A DNA stretch of 34,159 nt from Actinomycetota bacterium. GTDB taxonomy: Bacteria; Actinomycetota; Aquicultoria; Subteraquimicrobiales; UBA9087. A program made the translations under genes and the position numbers. Positions 8,655 to 14,663 of this stretch are shown one piece after another; within the stretch, counting starts at the first letter, position 1, and each line of letters opens with the position of its first letter. The notes beneath the pieces were generated by a model. That model made no database searches. It was given only the letters and a program-made list of their open reading frames with translations, and was not told the origin of the DNA. The stretch spans positions 1 to 34,159 of the forward strand of contig JASEEZ010000006.1 in the NCBI GenBank assembly GCA_030019215.1, in the 5' to 3' direction.

Positions 8655-9069
8655 CTATCGCTCAATGCCTTTCGTTAAAGCGTTTTCTATCGCTTTGAGC
8701 AATGCTTTGCTGGTTGTGGTAGCACCTGTAACCGCATCTACCTTCAAAGACTGAGCCTCTAGGACTTTTTCAGCAACACCTTCGGCTTTTTTCGCATGCT
8801 TACTTTCTCTGTTTCTGAGGATCTCAATACCTTCGATCTTATGGTCCTTCACCGATACTTCCACCTCGTAGGTGAAACCACCGTAGCTAAAATCTCCCCT
8901 GTAGCTTCCATCCGAAACCCTTGAAAGATCGACCTCGTTAATAGGCATTTTCCTGACTTTCTCTTGTTCCTCGAAAGCCGGGCGCATTACAGCCAGATAA
9001 AAAAACCCCAAATCCCGCTAAAAGAATTCCTATTAAAACTGCGATTCCAATCAGGATTTTCCTCTTCAT
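8655..9069 (-). CDS. Membrane-anchored FMN-binding domain protein with a frameshift in its anchor
   Basis: The domain is RnfG/NqrC-like: DGSYRGDFSYGGFTYEVEVSV, then DAVTGATTTSKALLKAIENAL, where the Thr of the GAT motif is the expected covalent FMN site. The domain frame is open from about 9011 to 8655. Upstream, in another frame, an ATG at 9069 begins MKRKILIGIAVLIGILLAG, a classic membrane anchor. The two frames join at a run of seven A (8999-9005, T on the coding strand). Removing one base gives a continuous 138-residue protein, anchor plus domain. So either the gene is shifted at a homopolymer or the read is wrong; a TTG start at 9011 would give a soluble form. Likely a minor electron carrier. 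Confidence 0.75.
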
Positions 9070-9238
9070 TTCTCATGCCCCTTTACTTATTAATTGCACT
9101 ATTTTTATCTTGCCAGCCATTAGCAACTGGCTTGGCGTCTTTTGTTCAACTTCCCCATGGATAAACTATTTCGTCTATGTGCCTATATTTCCTTATTTTC
9201 CCCAGTTTTCCCTCCATCTAACTCATTTTTAGATGCAG

Positions 9239-9275
9239 AAAAAGAAAGGGGGCTGACCTATTCAGCCAGCCCCCC
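9239..9275 (-). terminator. Intrinsic terminator after the DUF5667-like gene
   Basis: Read on the minus strand, a GGGGGCTG ... CAGCCCCC stem with an 11-base loop is followed by TTTCTTTTT. It lies 18 bases past the stop codon at 9293, as expected for a Rho-independent terminator. The roughly 170 bases between it and 9069 hold a small imperfect hairpin (GCCAGCCA / TGGCTTGGC, near 9110-9140) and no gene that I can see. Confidence 0.88.
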
Positions 9276-9292
9276 GTCATCATCGTCCCGTA

Positions 9293-9961
9293 TCATCTAC
9301 GACTTTCGCCCATTCGCTCCTGGCTCTGCTCCCCAATCCGCTTCTGTACTTGTTCCTGCCCCTGTTCTTGCTCCTGCTCCTGCTCCTGTTCCTGTCCCTG
9401 TTCTTGCTCCTCTTCCTGCTTTACCTCCTGCTTCAATTCGTGCTTCTCGCGGACTCGTATCCCTTTCTTCTGCAGAGCCTCTAAGGCTCTCTCGTGGCCG
9501 TGTTGAGATACCTCGATGGCATGCTCGATGGCCCCCTTTGCCTGTTCGGGAACCTTCTCTAGAACTCTCTCCAAAACCTCCACATGCTTCGAGGTGGCCT
9601 CGGCAACCTTTTCGTAAACCTCCTCGGCCTTCTCCTCCTTGGTCTTTTCGGCCATCTCCTGAGCCTTTCCGAGATGCTTCTCATACCGCTCCAGGCACCT
9701 TTCAGCCAGCTCCGGCTTGCCCTTCTCGACCATCTTCCGGGCCTCAGCCACTCTCTTCTCGGCAAGCTTGCTCAGAAGCTCAACCTTCTTTTCCGGCGCA
9801 AAGGTGAAAGCGAGTTGGATCTTCTCGATCCAGACCTTCAGGAAGTAGAAGGGGCTATCGGGCGTCAAACCAGGACCAGCCTCCTCCTGAGCCCATGCAA
9901 CCGGTGCGCCCATCGTGAGGAGCAACGACGCCACCAACAGGACTATCAACATTCTTCTCAT
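9293..9961 (-). CDS. Secreted DUF5667-like helical protein with Gln/Glu-rich tail
   Basis: Exported protein of 222 residues. Residues 1-25 form a signal peptide (MRRMLIVLLVASLLLTMGAP...AWAQ). Then comes GLTPDSPFYFLKVWIEKIQLAFTF, the typical opening of DUF5667-like proteins. A long charged helical region (about residues 55-165) follows, probably coiled coil. The tail is almost pure Gln/Glu/Gly in EQ dipeptides (about residues 185-205). The ATG at 9961 has AAGGAGG upstream. An intrinsic terminator follows the gene. Function is unknown; an envelope or surface role is only a guess. The EQ tract makes length variation likely. Confidence 0.8.
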   Translation of the reverse strand: MRRMLIVLLVASLLLTMGAPVAWAQEEAGPGLTPDSPFYFLKVWIEKIQLAFTFAPEKKVELLSKLAEKRVAEARKMVEKGKPELAERCLERYEKHLGKAQEMAEKTKEEKAEEVYEKVAEATSKHVEVLERVLEKVPEQAKGAIEHAIEVSQHGHERALEALQKKGIRVREKHELKQEVKQEEEQEQGQEQEQEQEQEQGQEQVQKRIGEQSQERMGESRR

Positions 9962-10072
9962 CGCCCAACCCTCCTTTCTCTCAACGACTTCCAACTCTTA
10001 AAACGTTGAGATCCACCAAAAGATACGCGTCACATAAACTTATTCGGCAAATCGAGGTGGAAACTATAGTTC

Positions 10073-10870
10073 TTACAGTTTTCTTGGCTGGCATTCGGGG
10101 CAAAAGTAGGAGTATCTTCCTTGAATCTTAACTCTATCCAGAGGAATACCGTGTTTGGGGCAGACGCCAAGCCTTCGGCCACTCAGGAACCAATCTGGGT
10201 CCTCGTGGATGAAGTAATAATGGTCAACTGCCTCTGAAAGCACGTCTTTTATCGTCTCACAAAATTTTTCCACCTCAGAAGGAGCAAGCTCATCGGCATG
10301 TTTTTCAGGATGAATGCCGGCTCGCCAGAGAATCTCATCGCCGTAGACGTTTCCAATCCCGGCAATGAAACTTTGATCCATAAGCAAGGCCTTTATCCTT
10401 CCTTTTCTTCTCCTTAACAATTCCCCGAATACATCGAGGGTGAAAACTTTGCTTAGAGGTTCCGGGCCCATAGTATATAAAGCCTTAATTCCGCTGAAAT
10501 CCTCGTCTTGAACCACATACATCTTGCCCAGCTTCCGCTGATCGATGAAGCGAAGCTGCTTTCCGCTCTCGAAAGTAAAGATCAGCCGGGTATGCTCATG
10601 AATCTCTTCCTGGGGATCGGAATAAATTAAGTTCCCCGTCATCCTAAGATGAACGATCAGGGTGGAATCATTGTTCAAGGTAAAGAGAATGAATTTACCC
10701 CGCCGCCAAATATCAAGAACCTCGGCCCCGATGAGCCCTCGCTTAAATTCAGGCCAGGCTGGAAACTGAATCGAATCAAGGACAAAGGCTTCGATCTCTT
10801 TAAAGATCTCGCTAACCACGTCTTCCTTAATTCGGGCGATAACCGCCTCGACATCCGGCAACTCGGGCAT
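10073..10870 (-). CDS. mutM: Formamidopyrimidine-DNA glycosylase (Fpg/MutM)
   Basis: Bifunctional base-excision repair enzyme that removes oxidised purines and nicks the AP site; 265 residues. The start at the ATG at 10870 is fixed by the mature N-terminus MPELPDVEAV, in which Pro2 and Glu3 are catalytic, and by AGGAGGGG upstream. Other marks are RRGKFILF with the conserved Lys, HLRMTGNL, and the H2TH region IAGIGNVYGDEILWRAGIHP. The C-terminal zinc finger reads VCPKHG ... FCPECQ, with a His where the second Cys normally stands. It follows nth by 58 bases, forming a repair operon. Confidence 0.95.
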   Translation of the reverse strand: MPELPDVEAVIARIKEDVVSEIFKEIEAFVLDSIQFPAWPEFKRGLIGAEVLDIWRRGKFILFTLNNDSTLIVHLRMTGNLIYSDPQEEIHEHTRLIFTFESGKQLRFIDQRKLGKMYVVQDEDFSGIKALYTMGPEPLSKVFTLDVFGELLRRRKGRIKALLMDQSFIAGIGNVYGDEILWRAGIHPEKHADELAPSEVEKFCETIKDVLSEAVDHYYFIHEDPDWFLSGRRLGVCPKHGIPLDRVKIQGRYSYFCPECQPRKL

Positions 10871-10928
10871 AAGCTCCCCTCCTAGGTAAACAACTTTTTT
10901 TGAAACTTCCCATCCGCAAGCCGACCGA

Positions 10929-11579
10929 TCAAAGCCCTCTCTTTTCGCAAAATATAAAAATGGGGCAGAGTTCACACTTTGGTTTGGCTTTGCAAACTTC
11001 GCGCCCGTGCTCTATCAAAGCAAGATGAAGCACCCGCCTTTTCTCCGGCGGAGTCCATTTTTCGAATGCTGCCTTGATCTCCTCGTAGCCGGCCTTTGCT
11101 TTTACCAGAGGGAGTCTCCTGGCAATCCTTATGATGTGTGTATCCACCGGGAATGTGGGATGACCGGCGACCAAATTCAAGAGGACATCGGCCGTTTTCT
11201 GCCCCACACCGGGCAACTCCATCAACCCCTCTCTCGCCTCATCCCGGGGAAGACCAAGGATTTTCATCAGATCTCCACCGTATTCTTCCAGAAGAACCTG
11301 TGACACCGCCTTTATCTTAGCCGCCTTGGCATTGTGCAGACCGGCAGGCTTAATGCACTCAGCAAGTTCCCGGATGTCGGCCCTCGCTAAACTCACGGGA
11401 GTCATATCGAATCTCTGGAGCAGGTTCTCAAAAGCTCTGACATTTCCCCTGCGTTCCGTGGCCTGAGAAAGAATGGTGGAGACCAACACCTCAAAGGGAG
11501 TCAGATTCTCCGCCCAGACTCGCACTGGATAATTCCGCTCCATAATTTCGATGATCCTCCGAAAAGTTTTTCTGTCCAT
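10929..11579 (-). CDS. nth: Endonuclease III (DNA glycosylase/AP lyase)
   Basis: Base-excision repair glycosylase for oxidised pyrimidines, 216 residues from the ATG at 11579. The HhH motif LPGVGQKTADVLLNL carries the catalytic Lys, and FPVDTHIIRIARRL carries the catalytic Asp. The C-terminal [4Fe-4S] loop is C-x5-C-x2-C-x5-C (VCKAKPKCELCPIFIFC), one residue shorter in the first gap than the common C-x6 form. The ribosome site is weak at both 11579 and the in-frame TTG at 11618, so the exact start is uncertain. It pairs with mutM downstream and is divergent from arsR. Confidence 0.95.
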   Translation of the reverse strand: MDRKTFRRIIEIMERNYPVRVWAENLTPFEVLVSTILSQATERRGNVRAFENLLQRFDMTPVSLARADIRELAECIKPAGLHNAKAAKIKAVSQVLLEEYGGDLMKILGLPRDEAREGLMELPGVGQKTADVLLNLVAGHPTFPVDTHIIRIARRLPLVKAKAGYEEIKAAFEKWTPPEKRRVLHLALIEHGREVCKAKPKCELCPIFIFCEKRGL

Positions 11580-11649
11580 ATTCAAGATGATTGTGGTAAA
11601 ACACCTCAAAGATTGCAAGCTTGAGTTAAAACACCACCCAAGCAGATCG

Positions 11650-11678
11650 TTGACAGAAGGGAAATTTCCATTTAAGAT
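11650..11678 (+). promoter_or_regulatory. Sigma-70-type promoter of the ArsR operon
   Basis: TTGACA (11650-11655), a 17-base spacer and TAAGAT (11673-11678): a full -35 hexamer and a near-consensus -10 at ideal spacing, 37 bases before the arsR start. It lies in the divergent gap between nth and arsR. Confidence 0.8.
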
Positions 11679-11682
11679 GTAG

Positions 11683-11706
11683 TTAAATATTTTTAAAAAT
11701 ACTTAA
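11683..11706 (+). promoter_or_regulatory. Probable ArsR-family operator palindrome
   Basis: A 24-base palindrome, TTAA-a-TATTTTTAAAAATA-c-TTAA, perfect except for one mismatched pair. It covers the expected transcription start just after the -10 box. AT-rich inverted repeats at this position are typical ArsR/SmtB operators, so autorepression by the downstream gene is inferred. Confidence 0.65.
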
Positions 11707-11714
11707 GAGATCCT

Positions 11715-11990
11715 ATGGACGAGAAAATCAAGGTAAAAATCTTGAAAGCTCTCGCAGATGAGACAAGATTCGAGATGGTGCGAGCCTTGACGAACAAGAG
11801 AGAGGTCTCCTGCATGCGAATAACAATGAAGTTCAGTCTCTCCAGACCGGCTCTCTCCCATCATCTACGCATACTCAAGGAAGCCGGTATCATCAGGGCC
11901 CGCAAGGAAGGACAATATTACTATTTCACACTGGATAGAAAGCACGTCGAGAGATGCTTGCCGGGTATTCTGCGAGCAGTCAAAAAGTAG
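11715..11990 (+). CDS. ArsR/SmtB-family transcriptional regulator
   Basis: A 91-residue winged-helix repressor. The LKALADETRFEMVRAL opening and the recognition helix SRPALSHHLRILKEAGIIRARKEGQYYYFTL are the family's standard parts. The metal motif ELCVCDL is replaced by VSCMRITMKF, with a single Cys, so a classic alpha-3 arsenic/cadmium site is not evident. The regulator could instead sense thiol redox state or another ligand. It is the first gene of a two-gene plus-strand operon with a thioredoxin-fold-like protein and has its own strong promoter and operator. Confidence 0.92.
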   Translation: MDEKIKVKILKALADETRFEMVRALTNKREVSCMRITMKFSLSRPALSHHLRILKEAGIIRARKEGQYYYFTLDRKHVERCLPGILRAVKK

Positions 11991-12035
11991 CCGTTCAGGA
12001 AGAGTATCTTTACCCAAAGGGGTTCGTTTAACATT

Positions 12036-12344
12036 ATGAGAACATCAAATGGAGGTAGAAATAAATTGGCCGAACTTATCATTTATGTGCGCGACAACTG
12101 TATAGAATCGGGAAAGGCCTTCGATATAGCTTCCTTGGTGAGGCGGCTGACCACAGATGTTGACTTAAAGATAGTCAATCTGGATAGATCTGCCAAATCC
12201 ACCGATGGTGGAGAAAGCGAGCCGCAATCCAGCTTTCAGGGTCCCATATACGTTCTCGACGGGAAAGTCATTCAACTGGGAAATCCTGACCCTGAGGAAC
12301 TCCTGATCTTTCTCAAGTCCTTCCAGAAAAAACACCAAAACTAA
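12036..12344 (+). CDS. Small thioredoxin-fold-like protein with a single Cys
   Basis: A 102-residue protein that looks like a reduced thioredoxin/glutaredoxin fold. A strand-Cys-helix unit (AELIIYVRDNCIESGKAFDIASLVRRL) is followed by VDLKIVNLD, then PIYVLDGKVIQLGNPDPEEL, like the cis-Pro strand and final helix. The usual CxxC is absent; one Cys stands at the helix start. The ATG at 12036 has AAAGGGG 13 bases away. A TTG at 12066 has GGAGG ten bases away and starts right at the first strand, so the shorter form is a real alternative. It is co-transcribed with the ArsR regulator. Family assignment is inference. Confidence 0.65.
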   Translation: MRTSNGGRNKLAELIIYVRDNCIESGKAFDIASLVRRLTTDVDLKIVNLDRSAKSTDGGESEPQSSFQGPIYVLDGKVIQLGNPDPEELLIFLKSFQKKHQN

Positions 12345-12364
12345 GGAACTGAAACACGCCACTT

Positions 12365-12772
12365 TCACCCTAACAACTTCACAAAGGCCAGATCCTTAAC
12401 CCTTGCCGCGAGTTTCTCGTCGGCAGTGACGAAGTCGCAACCTAGATTTTCGGCGAGAGTAATATAAGCAGCATCGTAGCCGCTGATTCGATATTTTTTG
12501 ACGTAGTCGATGATCTTTAAATAATCCGAATCGGCCGAGGCATGCTGACTAAGGCCAAGATTTAAAATCGCATCAAGCGCTTTCTTCCCCTCCGAAGAAG
12601 CCAATTGAGGCTTCGTTCCTAAAACATTTGCAACCTCATAAAAAAGCAGAAAGGGAACGGCAATGGTCTCCGCTCCCGTCGCGTGTAAACGTAAGTAACT
12701 CAAAGTTTCTTCGGCATCTGATTCATCGGGTATTACCCATTTCAAAATAACGGAGCTATCTAGGACGATCAT
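12365..12772 (-). CDS. PIN-domain toxin, VapC-like
   Basis: A 135-residue PIN-domain ribonuclease, toxin of a type II toxin-antitoxin pair. The acidic residues of the active site are visible: VLDSSVILKW (Asp5), the conserved Glu in LLFYEVANVL, ISGYDAAYITLAE and FVTADEKLA. It would cleave RNA, usually tRNA, when freed from its antitoxin. Its start overlaps the antitoxin stop by four bases (ATGA), the standard arrangement. Confidence 0.9.
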   Translation of the reverse strand: MIVLDSSVILKWVIPDESDAEETLSYLRLHATGAETIAVPFLLFYEVANVLGTKPQLASSEGKKALDAILNLGLSQHASADSDYLKIIDYVKKYRISGYDAAYITLAENLGCDFVTADEKLAARVKDLAFVKLLG

Positions 12773-13047
12773 CGACCTTCTCGAATCTTCCTTATCTCTG
12801 CCACCACATCCACGCCCTTAAGCTTTTGACCATGCTTTGCACGCCATTCAAAGATTGCTTCCGCGGCCTCTTTGCGCTTCGCGATCTCGTCTACCTTCAA
12901 TATCTTTTCGTAATACTCTTCGAAGGGAATCATGACCACGAGAGGCTCATTGGCCCTGGATATAACGATGTGGGCTTTTTTGTCATGCACCTCATCCAAA
13001 ACACTGCCGAATTTCTTTCGAACCGTTAGGGCATTGATTGTTTTCAC
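12769..13047 (-). CDS. Phd/YefM-family antitoxin
   Basis: A 92-residue antitoxin. The N-terminal DNA-binding part reads INALTVRKKFGSVLDEVHDKKAHIVISRANEPLVVMIPFEEYYE, typical of Phd/YefM. The charged C-terminal tail would wrap the PIN toxin. The start is GTG at 13047 with GAGAGGTGA upstream. The pair has a consensus promoter overlapped by an AT-only palindrome, which suggests autorepression by the antitoxin or the complex. Confidence 0.88.
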   Translation of the reverse strand: MKTINALTVRKKFGSVLDEVHDKKAHIVISRANEPLVVMIPFEEYYEKILKVDEIAKRKEAAEAIFEWRAKHGQKLKGVDVVAEIRKIREGR

Positions 13048-13061
13048 AGCATATCACCTCT

Positions 13062-13095
13062 CATATATTATATTATATATTATATGTTAGTGCAA
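13062..13095 (-). promoter_or_regulatory. Promoter and AT-rich palindromic operator of the toxin-antitoxin pair
   Basis: On the minus strand TTGCAC (13095-13090), a 17-base spacer and a perfect TATAAT (13072-13067). The stretch 13062-13086 is an imperfect palindrome made of TATA/ATTA units with CATAT/ATATG ends, covering the -10 box. Confidence 0.75.
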
Positions 13096-13167
13096 GGTAG
13101 TTTTTGTTCCGCGGATGCGGGAGAAGATAAATACAGTTGATCGCTTTCCTTCAGCCAATTTCGCGGG

Positions 13168-13527
13168 TTAGCCGAGCACTTCCTCCTCTTTTTTGAGGAC
13201 TTCCTTCTTGATCCTGTTTACCGTCTCTTCTAAAACCGGAAAGACATTCGAGCGAATATCACCGGCCACACAGACATACATTATGTCTTCGCCCACCGAG
13301 AGCTTTCCCTCGTTCACCTGAGTCAAAATTTCGACGATTCCGGGCCGAGCTTTCATCTCAGCTATCAATGCATCTAGCCTCTCGCGATCGACCTCGGCAT
13401 TTACCCCGCTAACCTTTCGTCCATCGCGTGAAAATCCCCTCACCACTCCATTGTGGCAGAGGATCATCCCCACCCGCTCAAAATCCGGGTGCTTCTTAAT
13501 ACTCTGGAGTAGTTCAGCTATTCGCAC
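13168..13527 (-). CDS. MoaE-like molybdopterin synthase large-subunit homologue, short
   Basis: A 119-residue protein resembling the MoaE fold. CHNGVVRGFSRDGRKVSGVNAE matches the start of MoaE, and NEGKLSVGEDIMYVCVAGDIRSNVF matches its central block. It ends with a Lys-rich helix (RIKKEVLKKEEE) in place of the usual C-terminal PIWKKE segment. MoaE with MoaD inserts sulfur into precursor Z to make molybdopterin. No moaD or other moa gene is nearby, and the catalytic tail is missing, so activity is doubtful. The start is GTG at 13527 with AAGGGGGG upstream. Confidence 0.75.
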   Translation of the reverse strand: MRIAELLQSIKKHPDFERVGMILCHNGVVRGFSRDGRKVSGVNAEVDRERLDALIAEMKARPGIVEILTQVNEGKLSVGEDIMYVCVAGDIRSNVFPVLEETVNRIKKEVLKKEEEVLG

Positions 13528-13594
13528 TAAAAAATCCCCCCTTCGATTCTCTTTTTATCCACCGTTATATGACCCGAGCCTGTGGCGAGGGCAA

Positions 13595-13627
13595 GCAACC
13601 AAAGGTTGCATAGCGTTGCGTCGCAAC
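13595..13627. repeat. Two adjacent short hairpins at the outer edge of the REP-transposase element
   Basis: GCAACC-aaa-GGTTGC (13595-13609) and GTTGC-gtc-GCAAC (13615-13627) lie side by side, just outside the duplicated end of the HUH transposase element. REP-associated transposases act on such small palindromes, so they may be substrates or relics; this is inference. Confidence 0.45.
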
Positions 13628-13640
13628 AAGGGGGAACAAG

Positions 13641-13757
13641 GGGGTCAGGTCTTGCTTTTTGACCTTTCCTCTTTCTCTTTCATCAATCTACTTACAACAA
13701 AGGGGTCAGGTCTTGCTTTTTGACCTTTCCTCATTCTCTTTCATCAATCTGCTTACA
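13641..13757. repeat. Direct duplication of the left end of the HUH transposase element
   Basis: Two copies of about 56 bases (13641-13696 and 13702-13757, offset 61), both beginning GGGGTCAGGTCTTGCTTTTT. They differ at two positions. The inner copy forms the transposase C-terminal coding end and stop; the outer copy lies past the stop. Confidence 0.85.
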
Positions 13758-14578
13758 GTAGAATAGTGTAAGCCCAGATGGTCAGCAATCTCTTTCTGTG
13801 TATATCCGTACTCTTCGACAGCTCTTTGAATTGTCCCATTTCTTTTTGTCCTCTCTCCGACTATCTCTTGTGTAAACAGACTCTCAAGAGTCGGTCGCCC
13901 AAGATATCTCTGGCTTTTGGGGATCTCTCTTAGGTCTTTCTCGCCCTTAAGATACTCTGCAAAATGCTTGACGAAGCTTTCTTCGCCGAGAAGGATTTGC
14001 CCTTTTGTCTTCTTTAAGGTGGATTCTTCTTCTATGCCCGCTTTCACAAACATGCTGAATCTTTTCTGCGCTTGGCTTCTTTTCTTCCCAAATTGGGCAA
14101 GTATTAAGTCTAAAGTAAGTGCAGGATGAGGGGATGAAAGACCACAGCTTGCTTGATAGCTGCTGAACCTCCGCTCTTCTGGAGTATTGACCAGCCTTGC
14201 TCTTACCGGGTTCAGGACGATGTAGCGTGCGACTTCTAAGAGATAGCTGTCTTTGTCAACAAGGAGTGCTTTGTACCGCCCCTGGAGGAGGTGTCCGGCT
14301 CTTTTGTGCTTCTTGTTGAATGCTTGGGTATAGACTCCATTTAGTTGTCGCATGCCCGAGGAGAGATTGCCCTCAGGGGTCTCGATAAGCAAGTGGTAGT
14401 GATTGTCCATCAGACAGTAAGCATGACAGATAAAGTGGTATCTTTTGTTTACACCATGAAGAAGATCAAGGAAGAGGTCTCTATCTTCATCATCTAAGAA
14501 TATGGGGTTCTTGTCATTGCCCCTGGAGGTTATGTGGTAGAGAGCTCCAGGATACTCGATCCTTAAAGGGCGCGCCAT
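13706..14578 (-). CDS. REP-associated tyrosine transposase (Y1/HUH)
   Basis: A 290-residue transposase of the Y1_Tnp/RAYT type, related to IS200. The N-terminal ARPLRIEYPGALYHITSRGN is the family opening. The HUH metal motif is in MDNHYHLLIET (about residue 60), and the catalytic Tyr is expected in SYLLEVARYIVLNPVRA (about residue 115). The C-terminal part ends in a helix-turn-helix (YTQKEIADHLGLHYSTVSRL), common in this subgroup. These enzymes nick and move single-stranded palindromic ends. The gene ends inside the element's left repeat, which supplies its stop codon. The frame is intact. Confidence 0.93.
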   Translation of the reverse strand: MARPLRIEYPGALYHITSRGNDKNPIFLDDEDRDLFLDLLHGVNKRYHFICHAYCLMDNHYHLLIETPEGNLSSGMRQLNGVYTQAFNKKHKRAGHLLQGRYKALLVDKDSYLLEVARYIVLNPVRARLVNTPEERRFSSYQASCGLSSPHPALTLDLILAQFGKKRSQAQKRFSMFVKAGIEEESTLKKTKGQILLGEESFVKHFAEYLKGEKDLREIPKSQRYLGRPTLESLFTQEIVGERTKRNGTIQRAVEEYGYTQKEIADHLGLHYSTVSRLMKENEERSKSKT

Positions 14579-14663
14579 GTAGCCTTTCTATCATGCTGCA
14601 TGATCAATGTCAAGATCAAAGACCTGACCCCTTAACTTGACCCCTTAACTCTTAACTGGCAAC

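Larger units (their letters stand above)
13641..14633 (-). mobile_element. REP-associated (HUH/tyrosine) transposase element with AAGGGGTCAGGTCTT ends
   Basis: The element carries one transposase gene. Its ends are inverted copies of AAGGGGTCAGGTCTT: left at 13700-13714, right at 14619-14633 as the complement, and the likeness continues weakly inward. The left end is duplicated: a stretch of about 56 bases at 13641-13696 recurs at 13702-13757 with two differences, including the last codons of the transposase. Partial repeats of GACCCCTTAAC also follow the right end (14637-14650). Confidence 0.75.

Noticed and set aside
9142-9807. Plus-strand Pro/Ala-rich open frame of 221 codons
   Set aside because: The Pro/Ala/Val repeats are the antisense reading of the Gln/Glu-rich tail of the secreted protein; that gene has a signal peptide, ribosome site and terminator on the minus strand.
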